NCBI GenBank assembly: GCA_937863225.1
Contig: CALMEI010000012.1
Location: 1-64,000, forward strand
Reading direction: 5' to 3'
Length of the DNA: 64,000 bases
Source: an uncultured Polaromonas sp.
GTDB lineage: Bacteria > Pseudomonadota > Gammaproteobacteria > Burkholderiales > Burkholderiaceae_C
The translations under genes and the position numbers were made by a program. Below are positions 35,937-45,341 of the stretch, piece by piece. The notes under the pieces are model-generated. The model searched no databases, was not told where the DNA came from, and saw only the letters and a program-made list of their open reading frames with translations. Positions within the stretch are counted from its first letter, which is position 1. The number at the start of each line of letters is the position of its first letter.

Positions 35937-38860
35937 TTCTGACTCCCTTTGGTTTGCCCATTTTTGTTACGCCCAGCAAAATAATTCAAAATACGTGCAC
36001 TGGTCTTCATGCCAGGTGCTTTGGGCACGGCTGTGAATTGTGGCCATGTTTCATTGGCATCATCCTCAGCTTTGCTGATGCGTACGCGTACATCGTACCA
36101 AGCTGCTTGGCCTGTCACTGGATCTGAATTCGAGGATGGCGATTGGCAGCCAGGCAACGCGCACAATTCTTCACTGATGAGGTGGTTCAGTAAAAAGCCA
36201 CGTTGCGATTCGTTTGCATCCGGCGATAAATTCCATGCGCCGGCTGATTTACCGATTGCATTCCATGTCCATATGGTTCCAGGTTCTACGGATTCAGAGA
36301 ATTTGGCCATGCATCGAACTTTCCCCCATTGGGACTCAACCCACATCCAGCCACCGTCTTCAATGCCTGCCGCTTTGGCAACTTTGGGGTTCACATACAG
36401 ATGGTTGTGGGTATGAATTTGACGTAACCAAGCATTTTGCGAGTCCCACGAGTGGTACATCGCCATGGGACGCTGTGTCACAGCATTCAGTGGGAATTTT
36501 GTTAAATCGGATTGTTGCGTTTCCAGTGGTTCGAAATAAAACGGCAATGGATCAAAATAGGTTTCAATCCGTTTTTTCAGGTGTTCGGGTGGTTTGCGTG
36601 AATAGCCTTTACCTTGCGCCGCCATGCGAAATTTTTGTAAAACTTCAGAATAGATATGAATGTTAATGGGTTCGGCATAGCGCTGTACGCGGTTGCGCTG
36701 CGACCATTCCAAATAGCCTTTGTTCCAATTGCGCATGTATTGGTAAGAGGCTGGTAATTTGTGATGATAAACACAATTATTTTTTTCGTACATTTCCCAT
36801 TGGCGTGGGTTGGGCTCGCCTTTTAGGAATTTTTCACCACCTTTGCCGCGCCAACCAGATAGGAATCCAATGCCAGAGCCCGGCTCTGTTTCGTAATTGA
36901 TGATGAAGTCTGGGTAATCGCGGAATTTTCGCTCGCCAGTGGGGCGCACAAATGCCGGAAATTTAAGGCGACTGGCCAATTCAATGAGCACTTCTTGAAA
37001 TGGTTTGCTGTCGCCTGTTGGTGGTAACACGGGAATACGTACAGAATCAACTGGTCCGTCAAATTCTGAAATGGGTCTGTCCAACATGGACATCACATCG
37101 TGACGTTCCAGATATGTGGTATCGGGTAAAACCAAATCGGCAAATGCAGTGGTTTCAGATTGGAATGCATCACACACAACCAAGAATGGTATTTTGTATT
37201 CGCCATCTTCGCGTTTGTCCACCAACATCTTGCGCACTTCAGACGTGTTCATTGACGAATTCCAAGCCATATTTGCCATGAACAGCAACAAGGTATCAAT
37301 GGGATAGGGATCACCTCTCCACGCATTGGTGATGGCGTTGTGCATCATGCCATGGACTGACAACGGATACTCCCACGAGAAGGCTTTATCCAAACGCACA
37401 GGTTTGCCATCGTCATCGACAAACAAATCGTCCGGCTCTGCCGGCCAGCCCAGAGGCATGCCATCAAGCGGTGAATTGGGTTTGATGGCCAAAGGTGTGT
37501 TGGGTGTTTTCGCACAGGGTGGAATCGGGCGAGGGAAGGGTGCTTTGTGTCTAAATCCTCCAGGTCTATCGATGGTTCCCAAGAGTGACATCAATATTGC
37601 CAAGGCACGAATGGTGTGAAAACCATTGGAATGGGCAGCGATGCCGCGCATCGCGTGGAAGGCGACAGGATTACCAGTGACAGTATCGTGTTCTTTACCC
37701 CAAGAGTCGGTCCACGGTATGGGTAGCTCTATGGTTTGATCACGGGCTGTGATACCCATTTCATGAGCTAATTTACGGATCGATTCTGCCGACAAACCTG
37801 TGATACTGGCTGCCCAATCGGGTGTGTATTCTTCAACACGCTCTTTAAGAAGTTGAAAAGCAGGTTTGACCAAAGTTCCATCAGAGAGTTTAAATTCACC
37901 CAATAGGAATGGGTCACACCCTTCAGCATGGGTAACAACAGGTTTGTTGCTGGCGCGGTCCCACCATAATTTATTTTGTGGGTCAAAACAACCTTCTTCT
38001 TCTGGCACTTCGGTGCGCACAAACATGCCAAATTCGTCTTGTGAGGTATTCAAATTAACCAATTCGCCGGCATTGGTATAACGTACTAAAAACTCCCGAT
38101 CGTACAAACCAGTTTTGATAAGTTCATGTATCAGTGCCAATAACAAAGCACCATCCGTACCGGGTTTAATCGGCATCCATTCGTCAGCAATGGCTGAGTA
38201 GCCAGTTCGTATCGGGTTGATGGAAATAAACCGGCCACCGTCCCGTTTGAATTTTGACAGGGCAATTTTCATGGGGTTGGAATGGTGGTCTTCTGCCGTG
38301 CCAATCATCACGAACAGTTTGGCGCGTTCTAAATCGGGCCCACCAAACTCCCAAAACGAACCACCAATGGTGTAAATCATGCCTGCAGCCATATTAACGG
38401 AGCAAAACCCGCCATGTGCAGCGTAATTTGGCGTTCCAAACTGCCGTGCAAACAAACCAGTCAATGCCTGCATTTGATCTCGACCAGTAAACAATGCAAA
38501 CTTCTTAGGATCAGTTTCGCGTATCTTTTGCAGACGTTTTTCCAGTATAGAGAACGCTTCATCCCATTCAATGGCCTCAAATTCACCAACGCCTCGTTCG
38601 CTGCCCGGCTTGCGTCGCAAAGGTTTGGTCAATCGCGCTGGTGAATATTGCTTCATGATGCCTGATGAGCCCTTGGCACACAAAACACCTTGATTCAGAG
38701 GATGATCAGGGTTGCCTTCGATGTACCTGACTTCGCCATCGCGCAAGTGAACACGGATGCCACAGCGACAAGCACACATATAGCACGTGGTATTTTTTAC
38801 TTCCGTCACGGCTTGTGGTCGTGGGTTTGTGCTTGGGTTGTGAATAGGCGATACAGACAT
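35933..38860 (-). CDS. soeA: Sulfite dehydrogenase, molybdopterin subunit SoeA
   Basis: A 975-residue bis-MGD molybdenum oxidoreductase that oxidises sulfite directly to sulfate in the cytoplasm. The N-terminal [4Fe-4S] ligand set is CYMCACRCGIRV with the later CAKG. No twin-arginine signal precedes it (MSVSPIHNPSTNPRPQAVTE), which separates it from exported relatives such as DmsA or PhsA. The length and the soeB/soeC partners agree with SoeABC of sulfur oxidisers. It has an operator-like block 80 bases upstream, identical in layout to that of sat. Confidence 0.92.
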   Translation of the reverse strand: MSVSPIHNPSTNPRPQAVTEVKNTTCYMCACRCGIRVHLRDGEVRYIEGNPDHPLNQGVLCAKGSSGIMKQYSPARLTKPLRRKPGSERGVGEFEAIEWDEAFSILEKRLQKIRETDPKKFALFTGRDQMQALTGLFARQFGTPNYAAHGGFCSVNMAAGMIYTIGGSFWEFGGPDLERAKLFVMIGTAEDHHSNPMKIALSKFKRDGGRFISINPIRTGYSAIADEWMPIKPGTDGALLLALIHELIKTGLYDREFLVRYTNAGELVNLNTSQDEFGMFVRTEVPEEEGCFDPQNKLWWDRASNKPVVTHAEGCDPFLLGEFKLSDGTLVKPAFQLLKERVEEYTPDWAASITGLSAESIRKLAHEMGITARDQTIELPIPWTDSWGKEHDTVTGNPVAFHAMRGIAAHSNGFHTIRALAILMSLLGTIDRPGGFRHKAPFPRPIPPCAKTPNTPLAIKPNSPLDGMPLGWPAEPDDLFVDDDGKPVRLDKAFSWEYPLSVHGMMHNAITNAWRGDPYPIDTLLLFMANMAWNSSMNTSEVRKMLVDKREDGEYKIPFLVVCDAFQSETTAFADLVLPDTTYLERHDVMSMLDRPISEFDGPVDSVRIPVLPPTGDSKPFQEVLIELASRLKFPAFVRPTGERKFRDYPDFIINYETEPGSGIGFLSGWRGKGGEKFLKGEPNPRQWEMYEKNNCVYHHKLPASYQYMRNWNKGYLEWSQRNRVQRYAEPINIHIYSEVLQKFRMAAQGKGYSRKPPEHLKKRIETYFDPLPFYFEPLETQQSDLTKFPLNAVTQRPMAMYHSWDSQNAWLRQIHTHNHLYVNPKVAKAAGIEDGGWMWVESQWGKVRCMAKFSESVEPGTIWTWNAIGKSAGAWNLSPDANESQRGFLLNHLISEELCALPGCQSPSSNSDPVTGQAAWYDVRVRISKAEDDANETWPQFTAVPKAPGMKTSARILNYFAGRNKNGQTKGSQK

Positions 38861-38909
38861 AGTGGCTATAAGATCAAAACAGTGATTTGACGTGATTGAC
38901 CCCCATAGT

Positions 38910-38953
38910 GTCTACTACCGACAGGGGTATGCATTCATAACCCAATTGGGTAG
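38910..38953 (-). promoter_or_regulatory. Operator-like block upstream of soeA
   Basis: The plus strand reads CTACTACC (38912-38919), GGGT near 38925, GCAT (38931-38934), then ATAACCCAATTGGGTAG ending at 38953. The core ACCCAATTGGGT (38940-38951) is a perfect palindrome lying 80 bases upstream of the soeA start. Element order and spacing match the block upstream of sat exactly over 42 bases, while the bases between elements differ. Confidence 0.7.
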
Positions 38954-39096
38954 CGCGGCTTGTTGTTAGAAATAAATTCTTATATGAAGTCTTGCCCGAT
39001 TCATTCATAAATATTCTTATGTCTTATATAAGATAGAATACCAATGCGCCGCAGCAAAACACGCTTACTCGCATTGGATTCAATTGCAGACCACGC

Positions 39097-39411
39097 ATGA
39101 CACATACCACTAGCAAAACTTTCATCATCAAGGGCATCACTAAAGATGGAAAAACCTTCAGACCCAGCGATTGGTCTGAGCGTCTGGCAGGAGTGATGAG
39201 TCAATTTCGACCTGGCGGCGCACAATCAGGTCGGCAATTGAGTTATTCGCCATGGTGCGTCCCCAGAGTTTTTGGTGATGTGAAATGTGTGGTGGTGAAG
39301 AGCGATATCAAAACACTTGAACCCATGGCTTGGGATTTTGTGATGAATTTTGCCAAAGATAATCAATTAACTGTCGTTGAGGTGACAGATTTAGAGCACC
39401 AAGCTCGATAA
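39097..39411 (+). CDS. DUF3579 family protein
   Basis: A 104-residue soluble protein with the DUF3579 pattern: FIIKGITKDGKTFRPSDWSERLAGVMSQF, then LSYSPWCVPRVFGDVKCVVV, then LEPMAWDFVMNFAKDNQL. This family is largely confined to betaproteobacteria and has no established function. It is divergent from soeA and followed by an AT-rich hairpin, so it is probably a single-gene transcript. Confidence 0.88.
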   Translation: MTHTTSKTFIIKGITKDGKTFRPSDWSERLAGVMSQFRPGGAQSGRQLSYSPWCVPRVFGDVKCVVVKSDIKTLEPMAWDFVMNFAKDNQLTVVEVTDLEHQAR

Positions 39412-39426
39412 AATTCAGATTACATT

Positions 39427-39454
39427 GAAAAATAGCACGGTCGTTCTATTTTTC
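39427..39454. terminator. AT-rich hairpin, probable terminator
   Basis: GAAAAATAG (39427-39435) and CTATTTTTC (39446-39454) form a perfect nine-bp stem with a ten-base loop just after the DUF3579 gene. The T-rich arm makes it a plausible terminator. Confidence 0.6.
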
Positions 39455-39573
39455 ATGGATAATACTATTTACAATGCGTGTTAAGTTGACGTTAACGTAA
39501 ACGTAAACCTCAACACATTTCACAAACGTGTCCATTAAACGATGGTTTCAATTTAAAACAGGAGTCACCTCAA

Positions 39574-40323
39574 ATGAAGATTTTGGTCGCAGTTAAACGC
39601 GTTGTCGATTACAACGTCAAAGTCCGTGTTAAATCAGACAACACAGGTGTCGATATAGCCAACGTCAAAATGAGCATGAACCCCTTTGACGAAATCGCGA
39701 TTGAAGAAGCGGTTCGTCTCAAAGAAAAAGGTGTTGCCACCGAAGTCATTGCCGTCTCCTGCGGCGTTACCCAATGCACTGAAACACTGAGAACAGCCAT
39801 GGCAATTGGTGCAGACCGTGCCATATTGGTTGAAACGGCTGAAGAATTGCAACCACTGGCCATTGCCAAAATACTCAAGGCTTTGGTAGACAAAGAACAA
39901 GCCAGTTTGGTGATTCTTGGCAAACAAGCCATTGACGATGATTGCAACCAAACTGGTCAAATGTTAGCCGCCTTGTCAGATATGCCACAAGCCACATTTG
40001 CATCCAAAGTTGAAATTACAGATGGCAAAGCCACCGTTGCGCGCGAAGTCGATGGCGGCATGGAAACTTTGACCATGAGCATGCCAGCCGTTATCACCAC
40101 CGATTTGCGTTTGAATGAGCCACGCTATGTGACCTTGCCCAACATCATGAAGGCTAAGAAGAAGCAACTCGACACATTCAAACCGGAAGACTTGGGTGTG
40201 GACATCGCGCCACGCATTAAAACCCTCAAAGTCAGTGAGCCAGCCAAACGGGGTGCGGGTATCAAAGTACCTGATGTCGCCACACTGGTGGCCAAGTTGA
40301 AAACCGAAGCCAAGGTTATCTAA
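39574..40323 (+). CDS. etfB: Electron transfer flavoprotein, beta subunit
   Basis: A 249-residue subunit of the ETF heterodimer that accepts electrons from acyl-CoA dehydrogenases. The canonical N-terminus [20 protein letters not shown] is present, as is the AMP-binding region around [21 protein letters not shown]. The ETF-beta signature region [27 protein letters not shown] is intact. A strong CAGGAG precedes the start. etfA follows 32 bases downstream. Confidence 0.97.
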   Translation: MKILVAVKRVVDYNVKVRVKSDNTGVDIANVKMSMNPFDEIAIEEAVRLKEKGVATEVIAVSCGVTQCTETLRTAMAIGADRAILVETAEELQPLAIAKILKALVDKEQASLVILGKQAIDDDCNQTGQMLAALSDMPQATFASKVEITDGKATVAREVDGGMETLTMSMPAVITTDLRLNEPRYVTLPNIMKAKKKQLDTFKPEDLGVDIAPRIKTLKVSEPAKRGAGIKVPDVATLVAKLKTEAKVI

Positions 40324-40355
40324 TTTCACAAAAATCAGAACAGAGGAATACAAAA

Positions 40356-41288
40356 ATGTCCATATTAGTCATTGCCGAACACGATAACGCCAGTGTCAAA
40401 GGCGCCACATTGAACACCGTTACCGCTGCCGCACAATGCGGTGGTGATGTGCACGTTTTGATTGCAGGCTCCCAAGCTGGCAATGCTGCGGCACAAGCCG
40501 CGCAAATTGCAGGTGTGAGCAAAGTGATTCACACCGAAGACGCGTCACTGGCACATGGTGTGGCAGAGAGTGTGGCATCGGCCGTCTTGGCCATTGCCAA
40601 GAATTACAGCCATATCTTGTTTCCAGCTACCGCTAGCGGCAAGAACGCTGCACCCCGTGTGGCTGCCAAATTGGACATGGCGCAAATTTCAGACATCACC
40701 AAAGTGGTGAACGCAGACACGTTTGAACGCCCGATTTATGCCGGTAATGCCATCGCCACCGTGCAAAGCAGCGATGCAATCAAGGTCATCACTGTGCGCA
40801 CCACAGGTTTTGACCCAGCAGGGACAAATGCTGCAGCAGTTGCCATTGAAACTGTCGCATTCAACGCTGTACCCAATACCGCGACTTTTGTCAGCAGCGA
40901 AATAGCCAAGAACGACAGACCCGAACTCACCGCAGCCAAAATCATCGTCAGTGGTGGCCGAGCATTGGGCAGTGCAGAAAAATTCAATGAAGTCATGACA
41001 CCGCTGGCTGACAAACTCGGCGCAGCTTTGGGTGCATCACGCGCTGCAGTCGATGCGGGCTACGCGCCCAACGACTGGCAAGTGGGACAAACTGGCAAAA
41101 TTGTGGCACCACAGCTGTACATTGCAGCGGGCATCAGCGGTGCGATACAACACTTGGCTGGCATGAAAGACAGCAAAGTCATTGTTGCCATCAACAAAGA
41201 CCCTGAAGCACCTATTTTCAGCGTGGCTGATTACGGTTTAGAGGCCGATTTGTTCACGGCAGTGCCTGAACTGGTAGCCGCACTTTAA
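40356..41288 (+). CDS. etfA: Electron transfer flavoprotein, alpha subunit
   Basis: A 310-residue FAD-binding partner of EtfB. The N-terminal domain begins [20 protein letters not shown]. The C-terminal FAD-binding domain has [13 protein letters not shown], then [56 protein letters not shown], which is the family's most conserved stretch. The operon etfB-etfA-acyl-CoA dehydrogenase is widespread in betaproteobacteria. Confidence 0.97.
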   Translation: MSILVIAEHDNASVKGATLNTVTAAAQCGGDVHVLIAGSQAGNAAAQAAQIAGVSKVIHTEDASLAHGVAESVASAVLAIAKNYSHILFPATASGKNAAPRVAAKLDMAQISDITKVVNADTFERPIYAGNAIATVQSSDAIKVITVRTTGFDPAGTNAAAVAIETVAFNAVPNTATFVSSEIAKNDRPELTAAKIIVSGGRALGSAEKFNEVMTPLADKLGAALGASRAAVDAGYAPNDWQVGQTGKIVAPQLYIAAGISGAIQHLAGMKDSKVIVAINKDPEAPIFSVADYGLEADLFTAVPELVAAL

Positions 41289-41347
41289 ATTCTCACCGCA
41301 GTCAGATTTGCTGACTTAATTACTTCGTATAGACCAAGGACACCATC

Positions 41348-43141
41348 ATGAGTTACCGCGCCCCTGTTAAAGACATGTTGTTTGATATCCAATATTTGGC
41401 CAACATTGAACAAGTTGCCCAATTACCAGGGTTTGAGGATGCTGGATTGGATACCGCACAGGCGGTGCTCGAAGAATGTGCCAAATTCAACGAAGGCGTC
41501 ATGGCGCCGTTGAACCGTGTGGGTGATTTGAATCATCCCCAGTTCAAAGACGGCCACGTCAGCAGCTCGCCCGGATTCAAAGAGGCTTTTGCACAATTCA
41601 CCGCAGGTGGCTGGCAAGGCTTGCAACACCCGGTGGATGTAGGTGGTCAAGGCTTGCCCAAAACCATTGGCACGGCTTGTACCGAAATGCTGCACAGTGC
41701 CAACATGAGCTTTGCTTTGTGCCCCATGTTGACCGATGGCGTGATCGAAGCCTTGATCATTGCGGGTTCGCAGGAAATGAAAGACACCTATTTGGAAAAA
41801 TTGGTCGATGGCACATGGACAGGCACCATGAATTTGACCGAGCCTCAAGCTGGCTCTGATTTGGCCTTGGTGCGCAGCCGCGCCGAGCCACAGGCAGATG
41901 GCACGTACAAAGTATTTGGCACCAAAATCTTCATCACTTGGGGTGAGCATGACATGGTGGACAACATCATCCATTTGGTGTTGGCACGCGTGCCAGGCGC
42001 ACCCGAAGGTGTGAAAGGCATCAGTCTGTTTGTAGTACCTAAATTTTTGGTCAACAAAGATGGCTCTTTGGGTGCGCGCAACGATGTGTACAGTGTCAGC
42101 ATCGAGCACAAATTGGGAATTTCTGCCAGCCCAACATCGGTCTTGCAGTATGGTGACCACGGTGGCGCCGTGGGTTACTTGGTGGGTGAAGAAAACCGCG
42201 GCTTGGAGTACATGTTCATCATGATGAACGCGGCCCGTTTTGGTGTTGGCGTACAGGGCATTTCGATTGCCGAACGCGCCTACCAAAAAGCGGTGCAATA
42301 CGCCAATGACCGTGTGCAAAGTCGACCGGTAGATGGTTCGATTGCTGCCAGCGCCCCCATCATTCACCACCCCGATATCAAACGCATGTTGATGACCATG
42401 CGCGCCAGCACCGAAGGCTGCCGTGCCTTGGCACTGAGCGCTGCCGCTGCCTATGATGGAGCGCACCACCATACGGATGCCGACGCGCGCAAACAAAACG
42501 CGGCGTATTACGATTTCATGGTGCCACTGGTCAAAGGCTACAGCACCGAGCAAAGTTTAGAAATCACCAGCCTGGGCGTGCAGGTTCATGGTGGCATGGG
42601 TTTCATTGAAGAAACCGGTGCAGCACAGTACTACCGCGATGCCCGTATTTTGACCATTTACGAAGGCACCACCGCCATTCAGGCCAATGATTTGGTAGGC
42701 CGCAAAACAGCGCGTGATGGCGGTCAAACCGCAAAAAGCATTGCCGCAGAAATTGCCAAAACTGAATCAGCCTTGCTGCAAAGCGGCAGCGTGGCGGCAA
42801 AATCAATTGCCAAACAATTGGCAGCCGCGCGGACTGCGTTTTTGGAAGTGGTCGATTTTGTGGTGGCCAACATCAAAACCAAACCCAATGACGTTTTTGC
42901 TGGCAGTGTGCCTTATTTGATGTTAAGTGGTAACCTGATAGCCGGTTGGCAATTGGCACGCAGCGTGTTGGTGGCGCAAGAACAATTGGCTGCTGGTTGT
43001 GATGATGCGACATTCATGCAAGCCAAAATCATCACCGCACAGTTTTATGCCGAGCACATATTGAGCAAAGCGCCCAACATGGGTCAAAGCATTGTGGCTG
43101 GTGGTGCATCGGTCACTGCACTGCCGTTGACATCGTTTTAA
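41348..43141 (+). CDS. Acyl-CoA dehydrogenase
   Basis: A 597-residue flavoenzyme of the long acyl-CoA dehydrogenase type (the group that includes DmdC-like enzymes with an extra C-terminal domain). FAD and substrate signatures are GTMNLTEPQAGSDLALV, then VFGTKIFITWGEHD, and the catalytic-region segment IYEGTTAIQANDL. The preceding N-terminal extension SYRAPVKDMLFDIQYL is typical of this clade. It would reduce the ETF encoded just upstream. The precise acyl-CoA is not evident. Confidence 0.92.
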   Translation: MSYRAPVKDMLFDIQYLANIEQVAQLPGFEDAGLDTAQAVLEECAKFNEGVMAPLNRVGDLNHPQFKDGHVSSSPGFKEAFAQFTAGGWQGLQHPVDVGGQGLPKTIGTACTEMLHSANMSFALCPMLTDGVIEALIIAGSQEMKDTYLEKLVDGTWTGTMNLTEPQAGSDLALVRSRAEPQADGTYKVFGTKIFITWGEHDMVDNIIHLVLARVPGAPEGVKGISLFVVPKFLVNKDGSLGARNDVYSVSIEHKLGISASPTSVLQYGDHGGAVGYLVGEENRGLEYMFIMMNAARFGVGVQGISIAERAYQKAVQYANDRVQSRPVDGSIAASAPIIHHPDIKRMLMTMRASTEGCRALALSAAAAYDGAHHHTDADARKQNAAYYDFMVPLVKGYSTEQSLEITSLGVQVHGGMGFIEETGAAQYYRDARILTIYEGTTAIQANDLVGRKTARDGGQTAKSIAAEIAKTESALLQSGSVAAKSIAKQLAAARTAFLEVVDFVVANIKTKPNDVFAGSVPYLMLSGNLIAGWQLARSVLVAQEQLAAGCDDATFMQAKIITAQFYAEHILSKAPNMGQSIVAGGASVTALPLTSF

Positions 43142-43155
43142 AGTTGAATTTTAAA

Positions 43156-43224
43156 TTGCTATGTTTTTAATAGCACTGTAGGCAATAAATACGCCGTCAG
43201 TAGCCAGATTTGTCATATATTTTT
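43156..43224 (+). repeat. Dispersed GCTAT/ATAGC repeat, copy 7
   Basis: TTGCTATGTTTTTAATAGC, ACTGTAGGCAATAAATACGCCG, then GTCAGTAGCC and a tail ending CATATATTTTT. It lies between the acyl-CoA dehydrogenase and nitronate monooxygenase genes, in the gene direction. Confidence 0.85.
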
Positions 43225-43257
43225 GCCCTATAACTCGTTAAATCTTCAGGAGACAAC

Positions 43258-44241
43258 ATGACAGCAAGCAACCTCAGCGCTACCGCTACACGACAATTGC
43301 CAGGCGCATTAGCCCATTTGCCGCTGCCCATTATTGGCTCACCGCTGTTCATCATCAGCAACCCCAAGCTCGTCATCGCTCAGTGCATTGCGGGTGTGGT
43401 GGGTTCTATGCCAGCGCTGAATGCGCGCCCGGCAGAGCAGCTGGAAGAGTGGTTGAAAGAAATCACCGAAACCTTGGCTGCATACAACGCCGCTAATCCC
43501 GACAAACCTGCTGCCCCCTTTGCCATCAACCAAATCGTGCATAAGTCTAACGACCGTTTGCAGCACGACATGGCATTGTGCGTCAAATATAAAGTACCTA
43601 TCATCATCACCAGCTTGGGCGCTGTGGAAGAAATCAACATGGCTGCGCACAGCTACGGCGGCGTGGTGCTGCACGACATCATCAACAACAAACACGCCAA
43701 AAAAGCCATCGAAAAGGGCGCAGATGGCCTTATCGCGGTGGCAGCCGGCGCAGGTGGTCACGCTGGTGTCAAAAGCCCATTTGCCCTGATTCAAGAAATT
43801 CGCCAATGGTTTGACGGCCCATTGGCTTTAAGCGGCTCTATCGCCACAGGCGGCGCCGTGTTGGCCGCCCAAGCCATGGGCGCAGACTTTGCCTACATCG
43901 GCTCAGCCTTCATCGCTACCCAAGAAGCGCGTGCCGCTGAAGCGTACAAGCAAGCCATTGTCGACTGCAACTCAGACGACATAGTCTACAGCAACCTCTT
44001 CACCGGCGTACACGGTAACTACCTGGCGCCATCCATTCGCAACGCAGGTCTTGACCCCAACAACCTAGAAGTCAGCGACCCCAGCAAAATGAACTTTGGC
44101 GGCGACAAATCCAAAGCCTGGAAAGACATCTGGGGCTGTGGTCAGGGCATTGGCGCCATCGACAAAATCCAAAGCACAGCCGATTACGTGGCGCAGTTGA
44201 AGCGGGAATATGCGGCAGCTAAAGCGCGCTTGATGTCATAA
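43258..44241 (+). CDS. Nitronate monooxygenase family protein
   Basis: A 327-residue FMN-dependent enzyme of the 2-nitropropane dioxygenase fold. Visible are PLPIIGSPLFIISNPKLVIAQCIAGVVGSMPALNA (the FMN barrel start), the phosphate-binding GADGLIAVAAGAGGHAG, and the late GGAVLAAQAMGADFAYIGSAFIAT. Family members oxidise nitronates or act as FMN oxidoreductases on other substrates. The CAGGAGA ribosome site precedes the start. It is often found next to acyl-CoA dehydrogenase genes. Confidence 0.9.
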   Translation: MTASNLSATATRQLPGALAHLPLPIIGSPLFIISNPKLVIAQCIAGVVGSMPALNARPAEQLEEWLKEITETLAAYNAANPDKPAAPFAINQIVHKSNDRLQHDMALCVKYKVPIIITSLGAVEEINMAAHSYGGVVLHDIINNKHAKKAIEKGADGLIAVAAGAGGHAGVKSPFALIQEIRQWFDGPLALSGSIATGGAVLAAQAMGADFAYIGSAFIATQEARAAEAYKQAIVDCNSDDIVYSNLFTGVHGNYLAPSIRNAGLDPNNLEVSDPSKMNFGGDKSKAWKDIWGCGQGIGAIDKIQSTADYVAQLKREYAAAKARLMS

Positions 44242-44308
44242 CAATTGATCAAATCCAAAATTCATAGCGAATGGGCTGTTCAATTTAGATACTAGAAAAC
44301 CATGAGAT

Positions 44309-44782
44309 TCAGCATTTGAGTTCGTGGTAGTGATAGCGCAGGTCAAATAAGATCTTTTGGGTGCGCTCCAAATCTTCTTTTTTGGATTGTTTTTCATCCA
44401 ATTCTGCATTTGCAATTTTTCTATCCAGCTGGTAACACGCTTGTCTAACTTTTGGACTAAGTTTGAAGCGATGCTCGTAGGTTTTGTATTGCTTTCTATC
44501 CATGCCTGTTAATGGGTGAAGCGCATCTGCAATGCCTTCACGTTTATGCTCACGTAGCACATCTGCGCCAACAATTTCACGGCCGGTATCTTTATTGAAG
44601 CCGCGCGTAGGTTCCGCATCAATTTTTTTTGCGCCCAAACAAGGCGAATCAGAATACACAACTTTACCTGCCTCTAGGCATTTGTACACTGTGCGCGATA
44701 CAGCAGGTAATGTTGATTGCGACATCGCAGTGGTTGATAAAAATACTGCAAAGAAGAATAAATACAAGCGATTATGAAGCAT
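44309..44782 (-). CDS. Exported DUF4124-like protein
   Basis: A 157-residue protein from the ATG at 44782, which begins on a signal peptide (MLHNRLYLFFFAVFLSTTAM); an upstream in-frame start would place extra sequence before it. The region VYKCLEAGKVVYSDSPC is the DUF4124 signature with its two cysteines. The C-terminal half is charged and helical (LDRKIANAELDEKQSKKEDL). DUF4124 proteins are common exported proteins of unknown function in beta- and gammaproteobacteria. Confidence 0.8.
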   Translation of the reverse strand: MLHNRLYLFFFAVFLSTTAMSQSTLPAVSRTVYKCLEAGKVVYSDSPCLGAKKIDAEPTRGFNKDTGREIVGADVLREHKREGIADALHPLTGMDRKQYKTYEHRFKLSPKVRQACYQLDRKIANAELDEKQSKKEDLERTQKILFDLRYHYHELKC

Positions 44783-44873
44783 GACAATTGGTTGACGAAA
44801 AGCCAATAATCCAGAAATTGAAATTACTAGGCATGATAACTGATGCAATATGTAGCAATATTATTTGGATAAA

Positions 44874-44970
44874 TTGCTATAAATATAATAGCACCTCAGG
44901 CAATAAATACGCCGTCTATAGGTCATTTTTTCATATAAAACTAACTGAAGCAGAGCTACCGCGTCAGTGC
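44874..44970 (+). repeat. Dispersed repeat copy 8, with cbbO-end tail; left direct repeat
   Basis: TTGCTATAAATATAATAGC, ACCTCAGGCAATAAATACGCCG, then CTATAGGTCATTTTTTCAT. The match to copy 9 continues past the usual element through CTGAAGCAG and GCTACCGCGTCAGTGC, the latter being the complement of the cbbO 3' end. The two copies flank a 1.2 kb segment. Confidence 0.85.
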
Positions 44971-45018
44971 GCATGGTGCTTTTGACCAGTTAACTGGCTA
45001 TCCCAATGATGATGACCG

Positions 45019-45318
45019 TCAGGATTTCATTGATTTAGATTGAAGCAAACGGTACAGTGTCCAAGCGGATAGGATCGCCAGCATCGGCCAAATTACAAGC
45101 AGGTCTATTCGTATGTTTGCTTCAGGTGATTTAACCAATACGAACCATTCCCACACGGCGTAGCTGCACCATGCGATTGTCGATATCAATAATGGTTTGA
45201 CCTGTAGCTGCTTTGCTGGCGCTGCGAAACGTGAAATCAAATAGGCTACTAAAAATACGATGCCCACAATCAGTATGTTGATGGGCTTGCCTACCAGCAA
45301 TGACACTACTATGTTCAT
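45019..45318 (-). CDS. Small membrane protein
   Basis: A 99-residue protein with three hydrophobic segments: VSLLVGKPINILIVGIVFLVAYLI, ISTIAWCSYAVWEWFVLV, and LLVIWPMLAILSAWTLYRLL. No signal peptide cleavage site and no known domain can be recognised. It begins 23 bases after the stop of the 250-residue exported protein on the same strand. The pair lies inside the segment bounded by direct repeats. Confidence 0.65.
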   Translation of the reverse strand: MNIVVSLLVGKPINILIVGIVFLVAYLISRFAAPAKQLQVKPLLISTIAWCSYAVWEWFVLVKSPEANIRIDLLVIWPMLAILSAWTLYRLLQSKSMKS

Positions 45319-45341
45319 TCTTGTAGTTCCAATATCGAACT

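Noticed and set aside
41423-42553. Long 376-codon minus-strand frame inside the acyl-CoA dehydrogenase gene
   Set aside because: It is histidine-rich and low in similarity to any family, as expected for the complement of a strongly coding gene; the plus-strand product is well conserved.
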